Positions 18,251 through 26,709 of a stretch of DNA of 64,000 bases are shown piece after piece (positions within the stretch are counted from its first letter, which is position 1; the number at the start of each line of letters is the position of its first letter). The notes below the pieces were generated by a model. That model did not search any database. It saw only the letters and a list, made by a program, of their open reading frames with translations, and was not told where the DNA came from. Where the stretch lies: positions 1 through 64,000 of the forward strand of contig NZ_JOFS01000018.1 of NCBI RefSeq assembly GCF_000719285.1, written 5' to 3'. The translations under genes and the position numbers were made by a program. The DNA comes from Streptomyces bicolor. Lineage in GTDB: Bacteria > Actinomycetota > Actinomycetes > Streptomycetales > Streptomycetaceae.

Positions 18251-18760
18251 TCACGCCCACCCCTCCTGCCGCAGATCGGGGAGCACGGGCACCAGCCGGT
18301 CCCACCGCCCGATCTGACACCCGTCCCCGCGGTCGTAGCGCGCGTCGACGGGCCGCCCGGCCCAGGTCCCGGTGACATGGGCGGTGGCGGGACCGCCGTA
18401 CTGCATGGTGCAGAGGGTGTCCTTCGGTACGGGAGCGAAGGCGTCCGTGCCCCACCGGGTGCCGCGACCGAGCGCGGCGCAGGCGCCGGCGACGTCGGGG
18501 TGGTCGCCGCCGCCGGGGTGGCAGTACAGCTCGTAGGTCCCGTCATGGCCGCCGCCGGCGTTGCGGACGGTGATGGTGAGGTGGTCGCCGGAGCGGCCGG
18601 GGTCGAGGAGTGACGGGAGCGTGAGGGGGAGAGGCGCGGCCTGGGCGTACGCCGAGGCGGGCCCGACGGTGGCGGTGCCCACGGCGACGAGGGATCCGGC
18701 GGCGACGAAAAGGAGCCGCCCGACGCGTCCGGCCGCGGCGGAACGATTGACCTGCAACAT
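18251..18760 (-). CDS. SSI-family (subtilisin inhibitor-like) secreted protein
   Basis: The 169-residue precursor has a signal peptide (VGRLLFVAAGSLVAVGTATV, cleavage near ASAYA) and a mature domain with the four cysteines of the Streptomyces subtilisin inhibitor family. Recognisable segments are YELYCHPGGGDHPDVAGAC, FAPVPKDTLCTMQYGGPA and GDGCQIGRWDRLVPVLP. By alignment with SSI the reactive bond would be Met-Gln in CTMQY, giving a Met P1 residue suited to subtilisin- or chymotrypsin-like proteases. Such proteins control extracellular proteases during growth and differentiation and can be transglutaminase substrates. No strong ribosome binding site is seen. Confidence 0.85.
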   Translation of the reverse strand: MLQVNRSAAAGRVGRLLFVAAGSLVAVGTATVGPASAYAQAAPLPLTLPSLLDPGRSGDHLTITVRNAGGGHDGTYELYCHPGGGDHPDVAGACAALGRGTRWGTDAFAPVPKDTLCTMQYGGPATAHVTGTWAGRPVDARYDRGDGCQIGRWDRLVPVLPDLRQEGWA

Positions 18761-18942
18761 GACCTGACCAACGCCCCGCGCCCCCCGACGTTGCGCCCCG
18801 CGAAGCAGGCCGCGAAGCGCGCCGGGAAGGGCTTTGCCCTGTGGCCTCCCGGCCTAGTACCGTGGACGTCGATTGGTGACACCACGCTCGACTGTGTCAT
18901 CATCTGCACGCATCCAATCGCGCTCGCGCGAGCGGCTGTGCT

Positions 18943-19033
18943 GGAGGCGTCGCCTAGTCCGGTCTATGGCGCCGCACTGCTAATGCGGTTTGGGCCTTAA
19001 AGCCCATCGAGGGTTCAAATCCCTCCGCCTCCG
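18943..19033 (+). tRNA. tRNA-Ser (anticodon GCT)
   Basis: The 91-base gene folds with acceptor GGAGGCG/CGCCTCC, anticodon stem CCGCA/TGCGG around loop CTGCTAA (anticodon GCT), a serine long variable arm, and T arm GAGGG-TTCAAAT-CCCTC. Discriminator G; CCA is not encoded. Confidence 0.92.
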
Positions 19034-19043
19034 CGCTCGATCA

Positions 19044-19074
19044 CGAAGCCCCGGTCCACAGGACCGGGGCTTCG
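19044..19074 (+). terminator. Terminator of tRNA-Ser(GCT)
   Basis: Perfect 14-bp arms (19044-19057 and 19061-19074) with a 3-base loop directly behind the tRNA. Confidence 0.8.
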
Positions 19075-19234
19075 TCGTTCACAGGCTCACTCCCGCAGAC
19101 CGCCCTCAGAGGCATTTCCGCAGGTCACAAGGGGTAGGCCAAACGGATTTCACATGGCGGCGCCGGTCATGTAATGTTCTTCCTGTCGCCGCGAGCGGGC
19201 CGGAAGGGCCGGGATCGGCGGGAAAACAAAACAA

Positions 19235-19307
19235 GCACTCGTAGCTTAACGGATAGAGCATCTGACTACGGATCAGAAGGTTGCAGGTTCGAATCCTGCC
19301 GAGTGCA
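19235..19307 (+). tRNA. tRNA-Arg (anticodon ACG)
   Basis: The 73-base gene has acceptor GCACTCG/CGAGTGC, anticodon stem TCTGA/TCAGA around CTACGGA (anticodon ACG), and T arm CAGGT-TCGAATC-type. Its A34 is the substrate of TadA, whose gene is at 58076-58561 in this window. CCA is not encoded. Confidence 0.93.
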
Positions 19308-19314
19308 CAACAAC

Positions 19315-19350
19315 CCAGAGGCCCTGCGGAGTGATCCGCAGGGCCTCTGG
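19315..19350 (+). terminator. Terminator of tRNA-Arg(ACG)
   Basis: Perfect 15-bp arms (19315-19329 and 19336-19350) with a 6-base loop, followed by CTTTTG. Confidence 0.85.
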
Positions 19351-19403
19351 CTTTTGCATGCCGGTCGGATCCTCCCGGGACTTGCTCGCTACGATCCCTG
19401 CCC

Positions 19404-19955
19404 ATGGACACCAGGGGCGGGGAATCCACACCGCAGAACACGGATCTCGGTAAGCCGGTGGAGTTCGTCTACCGGCCGACGGCAGCGGACTTCGAAGAGG
19501 CGTTGCGGGCACGAGCGCGGCGGTCATCGGCGGGACGCGCCCAGGCACTCATGGCGCCGGTCATGGCGGCGGTCGCCGTGAGCGTCTTCTCGGTTGCCAG
19601 GGATGCCCCGCCGGTCGTGTGGATCATCTCGCTGGTGCTCGCCGTGCCGATCGCGTTCTGGGGCACTCTGCGCGGGCTGCGCACCATGGCCCGACGGATG
19701 CACAGCATGGTGGAGCCGTACGGGGAGGCCCGAATGGTGGCCGACGAACGCGGTTCGGTCACCACCGGCGAGCGGGCGTCCTTCAGCATGCACTGGGTGG
19801 TGTTCCGGGAGTACCTGGAGACGCCCGGCCTTTTCGTGCTCCTCGGCGGTGACCGCGCGGCCGGTGTCGCCGTGCTGCCCAAGCGGGGTGCTCAGGATGC
19901 TGCGGACATCGACCGGCTCCGGGCGATCCTGGACCGGAACCTGAAGCGGCTCTAG
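19404..19955 (+). CDS. YcxB-like membrane protein
   Basis: The 183-residue product has a polar N-terminus (residues 1-50, with VEFVYRPTAADFEEAL) and two transmembrane segments at about 48-65 and 71-88. The C-terminal soluble domain is of the YcxB type (ERASFSMHWVVFREYLETPGLFVLL, then AVLPKRG). Family members are of unknown function, often single genes. It faces the converging SpoIIE phosphatase gene; a run of ten G residues lies between them. Confidence 0.75.
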   Translation: MDTRGGESTPQNTDLGKPVEFVYRPTAADFEEALRARARRSSAGRAQALMAPVMAAVAVSVFSVARDAPPVVWIISLVLAVPIAFWGTLRGLRTMARRMHSMVEPYGEARMVADERGSVTTGERASFSMHWVVFREYLETPGLFVLLGGDRAAGVAVLPKRGAQDAADIDRLRAILDRNLKRL

Positions 19956-20021
19956 ACGGCCGGGGGGGGGGAGAGAGCTCCAGACGGCTGTGGGGACTCG
20001 GCCGCCACGCCCCACCTGCAA

Positions 20022-23018
20022 CTACCGCTCCCCGAACCTCAATCCGTCCAAGTCCCCATCCCCGTCCCAGTCCCAGCCGGCGACCCCGTCCCAATCCCCT
20101 TCCAGGCCCCCTGCGGAGTCCTCCCCCAACCCCGCCATCCCCAGGAACATCGCCGCCAACGGATCGGCCCCCGATCCCTCCCGGGCCGTGTCCGGCGACG
20201 TCTGCAGAGCCTGTTCGGTCCAGATGCACTTCCCGGTCGGGGTGTAACGCGTCCCCCACCGCTGCGACAGCGCCGTGACCAGTTGCAGCCCTCGGCCGCC
20301 CTCGTCCGTCTCCGTCGCCCGGCGGATGCGCGGCATCGTCAGGCTGCCGTCGAAGACCTCGCAGATCAGGTCGGCGCCGTGGAGGAGGCGGAGGCGCAGG
20401 GGGCCCCTGGCGTGGCGGATGACGTTGCCGACCAGTTCGCTGGCCAGGAGTTCGGTCGTGGGGGTGAGGGCGTCGAGGCCCCAGGCCGCCAGCTGGGTGC
20501 GGATCAGGGCGCGGGCCTGGCCCGCCGCTCTGGGGTCCTCGGGGAGGGGCCAGGAGGCCATGCGGGAGGTGGGCAGTGCGTGGAGGCGGGCGAGGAGGAA
20601 GGCCGCGTCGTCGGCCGCCTGCTGGTCGGTGGGGAGGAGGGCGGTCGTGATCCGCTCGCAGAGGCGGTCCAGGTTGTTGGCCGTGCCGTCCTTGTGGGAG
20701 GTGCCGAGGACATCGGCCAGTGCCGCCATGCCCTCGTCCATCTCGCGCTTCGACGACTCCACGAGGCCGTCGGTGTAGAGGACGAGCACGCTGCCCTCCG
20801 GAACCTGGATCTCGGTCGTCTCGAAGGGGGGTTCCGCCGCGCCCAGGGGCGGGTCGGCCGACAGGGGCGGGTACACGACCGTGCCGTCCGGGTGGAGCAG
20901 GGCGGGTGGCGGGTGGCCCGCCCTGGCTATGGAGCAGACCCGGGTCGTGGAGTCGTACAGCGCGTACAAGCACGTCACGTACGACTCCTCGCCCATCGCC
21001 CCGACGATGTCGTTGAGGTGGCTCATGATCTCGTCGGGCGGCAGTTCGAGGTCGGCCAGGGTGTGGACGGCCGTGCGCAGGCGGCCCATGGTGGCCGCCT
21101 CCGGAAGGCCGTGGCCCATGACGTCGCCGACGACCAGGGCCACCTGGCCGCCCGAGAGCGGGATGATGTCGTACCAGTCGCCGCCGACGTCCATGCCCTG
21201 GCCCGCCGGGAGGTAGCGGGCCGCGGCCGTGCAGGCGGGGAGGGCCGGCAGGTCGCGGGGGAGCAGGCTGCGCTGGAGTTCGCGGGACCGGGTGTGCTCG
21301 GCGTCGAAGAGGCGGGCGCGTTCCAGGGCCTGGGCGACCAGGGCGCTGGTCGCGGTCAGCAGGGTGCGCTCCTCGTCGGTGAGGCGGCGCGGGTGGTCGA
21401 AGCTGATCGCGCAGATGCCGAAGGTGTGGCCCGAGGCCGTGAGGGGGAGCAGCGCCCAGGCCTGCTTGCCGGCGCGGGCGGGCAGGTCCGCCAGATCGGG
21501 GTAGCGGGCGGCGAACTCCTGCGGGGAGGACATGAACAGCGGGGCGCCGGCCACTATCGCGTCCCACAGCGGGCTGGACTCCGTACGCTCACGGCCGTCG
21601 AGCACGGCGAGGACGTCGTCCGGGTAGCCGACGGATCCGACGGTGTGCAGCCGGTCGCCCTCCGCGGCCTGCACCACCAGACCGGTGGCCTCGAACGGCG
21701 GCAGCACCCCGCGGGCGACCGCGTCCACCACGTCCTTCGAGGTCGTCGCCTTGGCCAGCGCGGCCGTCAACTCCGCTACCCGCGTGGCACGTTCGGACGC
21801 GGCACGCTCGGCGCACCGGCGCTCCTCCTCCAGCCGGCGCCTCTCGGTGACGTCGGTGAAGTAGATCGTGCGGCCGTCGGGGCCCGGGACCAGCCGGAGG
21901 TGGCACAGGCGGCCGTTGGGCAGCCGTACGTCGAAACTGACCGACTTCTCCGCGGCGGCGGCCTGCCGGCAGCGGATCTCCAGGCCGGGCACCTGCTCGG
22001 CGGCGGGCAGGTCCCACAGCAAGCAGCCGAACAGCTCCTCCTCGGAGTAGCCCAGGGTGCGTTCGGCCTCCACGTTGGCGAAGGTGATCCGCCAGTCGTC
22101 GTCCATCGCCAGGAAGCCGTCGCTCATGTGGCGCAGGGCCCGGCCGAGCGCGTCACGGGCGGAGCGGGGCTCGTCGCTGTCCCAGCCCACGCCGATCATC
22201 CGGTGCGGGTCGCCTTGTTCGTCGTACGTCACCCTGGCGCGGGCCTGCGTCCAGCCCCAGGTGCCGTCGAGTTTGCGTACGCGGTACTCGGCCTCGAAGA
22301 CGCCGCCGTCGAGGATCGCCCGGTCCGCCGCCGCCAGCGTCGGCGCCAGGTCGTCGGGGTGGACGCAGCGCATCCAGCTGTCGACCTTGCCGGTGAAGTC
22401 CTGCGGGCGGGTGCCGTAGAGCTCCAGGGCGGCCTGGTCCCAGAGCAGTTCGCCGGTGCGGATGTTCCAGTCCCAGGAGCCGACGCTGACCTCCTTCAGG
22501 GCCTGGCGCAGGCGCCCGCCGTGCTGCCCCGGCAGGGCGGGCCCGATGGGCGGCGGTGCCTGGACCATACGGTCCTCGGCCCAGGCGACGAGGGCACGCA
22601 GGAACTTCCAGTGCTCGCGGGTCGGTTCGCCCTCGTCGCCCATCAGGACGCTGAGGGCGCCGGTGCTGCGGTGGCCGCTGTACATCGGCAACGCGGCCAG
22701 GCCTGTGCCGGGCCAGTTGGCGTCCGGGGTGTCGACCGCGCCGGCCGGGCTCAGCGGGACCCAGACGCCGCTCCCCTCGTGCAGCGCGCGGGCGGGGGCC
22801 AGCGGGCCCTCCTGGTCGATGATCTCCCAGTGGCGGGTCAGGGCGGGCGGCAGCCCGGCCGTCGACACCAGGCGCAGCGCGGACATCGGGCCGCGGAGGT
22901 GGATCATGCCGCCGAGCGCGCCCAGCTCGCCCACCGCGTGCTGCAGGGCCAGCCGGAAGACCTCGCTTCCCGCGACACCGGGGGCCACCGTGGCGAGCAG
23001 TGCCAGCCGAGCGTTCAT
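20022..23018 (-). CDS. PAS/GAF SpoIIE phosphatase with RsbW-like ATPase domain
   Basis: The 998-residue protein has an N-terminal sensory GAF-like region (about 1-150), two PAS domains (about 170-290 and 295-410) and a GAF domain (about 420-590). A PP2C-type SpoIIE phosphatase domain (about 620-830) carries metal-binding GGDWYD and GDVMGHG. A C-terminal HATPase_c domain (about 850-950) resembles anti-sigma kinases (ELLASELVGNVIRHARGP). It combines switch phosphatase and kinase activities for an anti-sigma/anti-anti-sigma system, whose partners are not next to it. SigF and SigN at the right end are conceivable indirect targets. It is a stand-alone gene starting at ATG 23016-23018. Confidence 0.88.
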   Translation of the reverse strand: MNARLALLATVAPGVAGSEVFRLALQHAVGELGALGGMIHLRGPMSALRLVSTAGLPPALTRHWEIIDQEGPLAPARALHEGSGVWVPLSPAGAVDTPDANWPGTGLAALPMYSGHRSTGALSVLMGDEGEPTREHWKFLRALVAWAEDRMVQAPPPIGPALPGQHGGRLRQALKEVSVGSWDWNIRTGELLWDQAALELYGTRPQDFTGKVDSWMRCVHPDDLAPTLAAADRAILDGGVFEAEYRVRKLDGTWGWTQARARVTYDEQGDPHRMIGVGWDSDEPRSARDALGRALRHMSDGFLAMDDDWRITFANVEAERTLGYSEEELFGCLLWDLPAAEQVPGLEIRCRQAAAAEKSVSFDVRLPNGRLCHLRLVPGPDGRTIYFTDVTERRRLEEERRCAERAASERATRVAELTAALAKATTSKDVVDAVARGVLPPFEATGLVVQAAEGDRLHTVGSVGYPDDVLAVLDGRERTESSPLWDAIVAGAPLFMSSPQEFAARYPDLADLPARAGKQAWALLPLTASGHTFGICAISFDHPRRLTDEERTLLTATSALVAQALERARLFDAEHTRSRELQRSLLPRDLPALPACTAAARYLPAGQGMDVGGDWYDIIPLSGGQVALVVGDVMGHGLPEAATMGRLRTAVHTLADLELPPDEIMSHLNDIVGAMGEESYVTCLYALYDSTTRVCSIARAGHPPPALLHPDGTVVYPPLSADPPLGAAEPPFETTEIQVPEGSVLVLYTDGLVESSKREMDEGMAALADVLGTSHKDGTANNLDRLCERITTALLPTDQQAADDAAFLLARLHALPTSRMASWPLPEDPRAAGQARALIRTQLAAWGLDALTPTTELLASELVGNVIRHARGPLRLRLLHGADLICEVFDGSLTMPRIRRATETDEGGRGLQLVTALSQRWGTRYTPTGKCIWTEQALQTSPDTAREGSGADPLAAMFLGMAGLGEDSAGGLEGDWDGVAGWDWDGDGDLDGLRFGER

Positions 23019-23121
23019 GCTGCGGACTTTACCGTTCCGGGCTCAACCGGTTCGGTGCTTCGCAAGATCCTTACGCCCCGCACGCCTTGGCTCGACAAGC
23101 CGTCAACAGCCAAGGCATCAC

Positions 23122-23421
23122 ATGGAGTTGACGCAGCGGTTCGCCGCCGAGCACGCCGACTACAACTTCATCCTGGGCAGCGGCGTCAACACCCCGCTCG
23201 CCTTCTCGACATCACGGCGACGCTCGTGGAGGCGGCGCGCGAGACCGGCCGGGACGTCGGGGCGCTCTTCCTCCGCTGATGAAGTGCCGACGGGCGTGAG
23301 CGGTTGGAGTGTCTTGAGGACGGCGGTGGTCGCGGGAAACCCGAAGCCTGCCACGGGCGACCCTCGACGCGGCGACGCGCGATCACTTCGGCGCCGAAGC
23401 CGGGCTGTATCTGAGGGACGG
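23122..23421 (+). pseudogene. Remnant of LLM flavin monooxygenase and FMN reductase genes
   Basis: From ATG 23122 one frame encodes MELTQRFAAEHADYNF and ILGSGVNTPLA. The frame then breaks near 23203 and continues in another as LDITATLVEAARETGRDVGALFLR, ending at TGA 23277-23279. Together these resemble the central part of a luciferase-like monooxygenase of the dimethylsulfone/alkanesulfonate type. After it, VLRTAVVAGNPKPA resembles the N-terminus of an FMN reductase, and it breaks off at once. I infer a decayed sulfonate- or sulfone-use locus. The match is from memory, and only about 90 codons survive. Confidence 0.45.
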
Positions 23422-23991
23422 CTACGCGGCGGACGGGAGCAGCGGGAGGTACGTAAGGCGGTCGGGGGCGGTGGTGAGGGCGCCGGCGGACGGGGCGCCG
23501 ACGGACTGGATGCCGACGGACTGGATCGGGGCGGTCTGCTTCTGCGCCGGGGCCGTCTCCTGCTTCCGCTCGGCGAACACGAACAGCCGCAGGACCAGGA
23601 ACCGGCCGATGCCGGCCAGCCCGGAGGCGGTGAGGTAGACGGCCTGCTCACAGAGCAGCGTGGGGGACGGCTGGACCGCGTGGAGTATCAGCATCGCGGC
23701 CGTCGTCACGAGGTACGCCGCGGTGGCCGAGCCCGCCGACTGCAGGTGCCGGCGCAGCCCGGCGCGGCGTCCGGTGCCGAACGTGAACAGGGCGTGCAAC
23801 TCGGTGCACAGGAGGGTGGAGGCGACGGTGATCAGGGCGTTCGCCAGCGCCCAGGGCAACGCCGTGGCCACCAGCGGTACGGCGGCGCCGGAGAGCAGCC
23901 CGACACCGCCGCCGCACACCACGAACCGTACGAAGGAGGAGAGGGCGCCCGGCTTCGACAGGCGCTGCGAACACTCCATGGCGGCATCCAT
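23422..23991 (-). CDS. GtrA-family membrane protein
   Basis: The 189-residue product has four predicted membrane segments and the GtrA pattern (SFVRFVVCGGGVGLLSGA, then LITVASTLLCTELHALFTFG with the basic GRRAGL loop, then FLVLRLFVFAERK). A Gln/Ala/Pro-rich cytoplasmic tail follows. GtrA proteins help move polyprenol-linked sugars or modify envelope glycans. Two ATGs four codons apart compete as start. The same domain occurs fused to a glycosyltransferase at 41554-43047. No glycosyltransferase is adjacent here. Confidence 0.8.
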   Translation of the reverse strand: MDAAMECSQRLSKPGALSSFVRFVVCGGGVGLLSGAAVPLVATALPWALANALITVASTLLCTELHALFTFGTGRRAGLRRHLQSAGSATAAYLVTTAAMLILHAVQPSPTLLCEQAVYLTASGLAGIGRFLVLRLFVFAERKQETAPAQKQTAPIQSVGIQSVGAPSAGALTTAPDRLTYLPLLPSAA

Positions 23992-24229
23992 GGCGGCTTC
24001 CTTCCGGGCGGAGCTGAACCTCTGACGGATTCAGCTCATCCCGGCCCGGCTTCAGCTGGGCCTCGGTCGGGCTTCAGCGGTGCCTCAGTCGGCTTCAGCC
24101 GGGATCAACCGAGGCCAACGATTCCGTTGCCCGCCCGTGGAAACGATGGAGTGGTCTACCGGATCGAAGGTAGGGCAGGCTCCACCCTGAGGGGTCGGGC
24201 AGAGCCGACCGCCGCTCCTTGAACGCCCG

Positions 24230-25060
24230 TTACTTGAACGCCCCCACACTGCGCCCCGCCCACTCCGCGAACGACCGCGCAGGCCGCCCGAGCAGCCGCT
24301 CCACGTCCGGGCTCACCCGCCGCAACGCGGCCGACGGAGCCCCCAGCATGTCGAGCGTGCTCTCGACGACCGGCTCGGGCATGAACCCGAGCATGCGCTC
24401 CCGGGCCTCGGCGCGGGTCAGTTCGACGAACCGCACGGGCTCGCCGAGCGCCCCCTCGATCGCGGCAGTCTGCTGCCGAGGGGAGACGGGTGCCGGCCCG
24501 GTCAGCTCGTAGACCTCCCCGTCATGCCCGGGCTCGCGCAGCGCGTGCGCGGCGACCTCCGCGATGTCGGCCGGATCGACGGTCGGCAGGCCGACGTCGC
24601 CGAAGGGCGCGGCCACTTCCCGTCGCGCGCGGATCATGTCGGCCCACTGAACGGTGTTGGAGTGAAAGCCGCCCGGGCGCAGCATCGTCCACTGCAGCCC
24701 CGATGCCCTGACGGCGTCCTCCAGGACCGGGGGATGGTCCCCGGTGCCGACCCCTTGGGACGACAGCAGCACTACTCGCCGTACGCCTGATTCCCGTACG
24801 GCATCCAGGACAGGGGCGAGGTCACCGCCGGACGCGACGAACTCACCGGACGTCAGCAGGAACAGGGCCTTGGCCCCGTCGAGGGCGGGCGCCAGGCGCT
24901 CGGGTTCGGTCAGGTCGGCCTGGTGGTGGCGGGTCCCCACCGAAACATCCCGCGCGGAGATGCGGCGCGAGACCGCCGTCACCTGCTCGTCGGCGTCCAC
25001 GAGGGCCCGCACAAGTGGCCGTCCCACATTGCCCGTTGCTCCGGTCACCACGATCATCAT
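24230..25060 (-). CDS. NAD(P)H-binding NmrA-like oxidoreductase
   Basis: The 276-residue protein is an atypical short-chain dehydrogenase. It has the N-terminal nucleotide-binding motif VVTGATGNVGRPLV, a LLSSQGVGTGDHPP segment, and WTMLRPGGFHSNTVQW in place of the classical YxxxK site. It resembles NmrA/QOR2-like quinone reductases or redox sensors. Two consecutive ATG codons (25060 and 25057) follow GGAGACC. It is divergent from the HxlR-type regulator gene, with a shared 106-base region that holds a palindrome, so the regulator very likely controls it. Confidence 0.85.
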   Translation of the reverse strand: MMIVVTGATGNVGRPLVRALVDADEQVTAVSRRISARDVSVGTRHHQADLTEPERLAPALDGAKALFLLTSGEFVASGGDLAPVLDAVRESGVRRVVLLSSQGVGTGDHPPVLEDAVRASGLQWTMLRPGGFHSNTVQWADMIRARREVAAPFGDVGLPTVDPADIAEVAAHALREPGHDGEVYELTGPAPVSPRQQTAAIEGALGEPVRFVELTRAEARERMLGFMPEPVVESTLDMLGAPSAALRRVSPDVERLLGRPARSFAEWAGRSVGAFK

Positions 25061-25127
25061 CGGTCTCCGTTCCGAGTGCGGATCTCGTGTCTCGTCTCGT
25101 ACGGCGACGCTACTGTTGTGGGGGTAG

Positions 25128-25137
25128 TAGGTACCTA
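25128..25137. promoter_or_regulatory. Candidate HxlR operator
   Basis: A perfect palindrome TAGGTACCTA lies between the divergent oxidoreductase and HxlR genes, with a CTACT/AGTAG inverted repeat just left of it. HxlR regulators bind such short A/T-flanked palindromes. Inferred only from position and symmetry. Confidence 0.55.
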
Positions 25138-25166
25138 GAGGAAAGTATTGGCGGGCGGGGGTAATT

Positions 25167-25571
25167 GTGACCGAGGACACAGGGGTGCGGGTTCCGCACG
25201 GCGTCGCTCCTGAGAACGCCTGCCCGATCGCCCCCGTCGTCGACATCGTCTTCAGCCGCTGGACCACCCCGATCCTGTGGGCGCTCCACGAGTACGGCCG
25301 TCAGCGCTTCGTCGAACTGGAGCGCCGTATCGCCACCATCACGCCGAAGGTACTGACGCAGCGGCTGCGCCAGTTGGAGCGGGACGGGTTGGTCGTACGC
25401 ACCTACCACCCCGAGGTGCCCCCGCGCGTGGAGTACGAGATCAGCGAACTGGGGCGCAGCCTCGCGCCGTTGTTCGCCGCGCTGTCGGAGTGGTCCGTGA
25501 AGCTGGGAGAGGTTGAACGGGCGCGGGTGGAGTACGACGCGCGGGAGGGCGAGCGGGTTCGCGGGCGCTGA
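25167..25571 (+). CDS. HxlR-family transcriptional regulator
   Basis: The 134-residue protein has a conserved cysteine near the N-terminus (NACPIAPVVDIVFSRWTTPI) and the HxlR winged helix (FVELERRIATITPKVLTQRL, then LERDGLVVRTYHPEVPP, then VEYEISELGRSL). In this family the cysteine often senses quinones, aldehydes or other electrophiles. The gene is divergent from an NmrA-like oxidoreductase, a common HxlR target. GTG start at 25167, with GGCGGGGG before it. Confidence 0.88.
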   Translation: MTEDTGVRVPHGVAPENACPIAPVVDIVFSRWTTPILWALHEYGRQRFVELERRIATITPKVLTQRLRQLERDGLVVRTYHPEVPPRVEYEISELGRSLAPLFAALSEWSVKLGEVERARVEYDAREGERVRGR

Positions 25572-25583
25572 TCGGCCCGCCGG

Positions 25584-26066
25584 TCACTCCTTGTCCTGTA
25601 CGCGGAGTTCGTCGATGTAGGTCTGTGCGAGTCCGGTCGTGCGAGTGAACCAGTCCGTGAGGACGGCGATCTCGTCGGCGGAGTAGGACGCGAAGAGGTC
25701 GTTCAGGCGGGCGTAGTAGGGGCCGTAGAGAGCCTGGACCCGGGTGACCGCGGACGGCACGGCGGCCACGCGCACGCGGCGGCGGTCGGTGGGGTCCGGG
25801 CGTCGGGTGACGAAGCCCGCGCGTTCCAGGCGGTTGATGATGCCGGTCATCGCGCCGGTCGTGACGTGGGCGTGTGCCGCGAGGTCGCCCGCCGTGAGCA
25901 GGTTGTCGCCGGCTTTCAGTACGCAGGCGAAACAGAGCAGGTCGGTGATGTTCAGGCCCAGCCGCTGGGCCATCTCCTGCTGGCCGAGGAGGTGGGCGGC
26001 GATGAGGGAGTCCATCGCCTCCAGTGCCTGGGCCGGGCTGGCTGTGGGACGCGGCTTGGCTGGCAT
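25584..26066 (-). CDS. MarR-family transcriptional regulator
   Basis: The 160-residue product has a MarR winged helix: NITDLLCFACVLKAGDNLLT, then LAAHAHVTTGAMTGIINRLE, then the wing RRPDPTDRRRVRV. The C-terminal dimer helix is present. The gene converges on the HxlR gene and has a symmetric TTTAG-N3-CTAAA site just upstream, so autoregulation is likely. The neighbour on the other side of that site is the small membrane protein gene at 26244, a possible target. Confidence 0.88.
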   Translation of the reverse strand: MPAKPRPTASPAQALEAMDSLIAAHLLGQQEMAQRLGLNITDLLCFACVLKAGDNLLTAGDLAAHAHVTTGAMTGIINRLERAGFVTRRPDPTDRRRVRVAAVPSAVTRVQALYGPYYARLNDLFASYSADEIAVLTDWFTRTTGLAQTYIDELRVQDKE

Positions 26067-26094
26067 CTTCCTGATTACCTTAGCTTGCGAGAGA

Positions 26095-26107
26095 TTTAGC
26101 GCCTAAA
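26095..26107. promoter_or_regulatory. Candidate MarR operator
   Basis: Inverted repeat TTTAG-CGC-CTAAA, 28 bases upstream of the MarR start codon, between two divergent genes. The A/T-rich arms stand out in high-GC surroundings. Confidence 0.55.
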
Positions 26108-26243
26108 CTTCTCACGCGGTGAGGGAATTCGGGTCACTTCGACACGGGTTCGGTGCGGGTTCGGCACGGGTTCGATCGGGCTCGATCGGGCTCGTCGGGT
26201 TCTACGGGTGAGTTCCGCTGCCCTACGAGAGGGAGGCAGGCAC

Positions 26244-26639
26244 ATGAGCCAGTATGACGAGGGGCACACGGTCGCGGGTTGGACCGGGACCGGGATCGCG
26301 ACGGTCGGCGCCACTGTGCTCGGAGCGGGGATATGCCTGGTTTCGGGCGTGCTGATACTGGGCGGGCTCGGGATCCTGGCGGCGAGCGCCCTCGTCACCT
26401 GGGCACTGCACCTCGCCGGGTGGGGCAAGCCGCCGGGCGTCCGGCCGCGGGGCGCGTGGCGGATGGGGGCGCGCGACCTGACCGCGCGGGACGGGCATGC
26501 GGAGTGCTGGGGATGCCGGTTGGCGGGGCGTGGTCGGCGTGCGGGTGCGGGTGCGGGTGCGATGGCGGTGACGGGGGCGTCCGGGGCGGTTACTGCGGGT
26601 GTGGAGCCCGAGCCGGCTGCCGCTGAGGCGGGGCGCTGA
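26244..26639 (+). CDS. HGxxPAAW-like small membrane protein
   Basis: The 131-residue product begins MSQYDEGHTVAGWTGTGI, a variant of the HGxxPAAW signature seen in actinobacterial two-span proteins. Membrane segments lie at about 16-37 and 39-60. A cytoplasmic part contains ARDGHAECWGCRLAGRG, a cysteine pair next to a histidine, and the rest is Ala/Gly-rich. GGGAGG lies 8 bases before ATG 26244. Function unknown. Confidence 0.7.
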   Translation: MSQYDEGHTVAGWTGTGIATVGATVLGAGICLVSGVLILGGLGILAASALVTWALHLAGWGKPPGVRPRGAWRMGARDLTARDGHAECWGCRLAGRGRRAGAGAGAMAVTGASGAVTAGVEPEPAAAEAGR

Positions 26640-26709
26640 ACCAGGCGAAGTCGGCCGATCCGGTCACTCGACGGGCGTTGTCAGTGGCAGACCCTACGCT
26701 CGAAGAGCG

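Noticed and set aside
14058..18317. A 1419-codon open frame on the plus strand
   Set aside because: It is the antisense shadow of the 1488-residue sensor gene, kept open by high third-position GC. Its translation is Arg/Gly/Leu-rich with no domain.
20283..23279. A 998-codon open frame on the plus strand
   Set aside because: Antisense shadow of the SpoIIE phosphatase gene; Gly/Arg/Val/Ala-rich with no recognisable domain. Only its last 25 codons coincide with the monooxygenase remnant.
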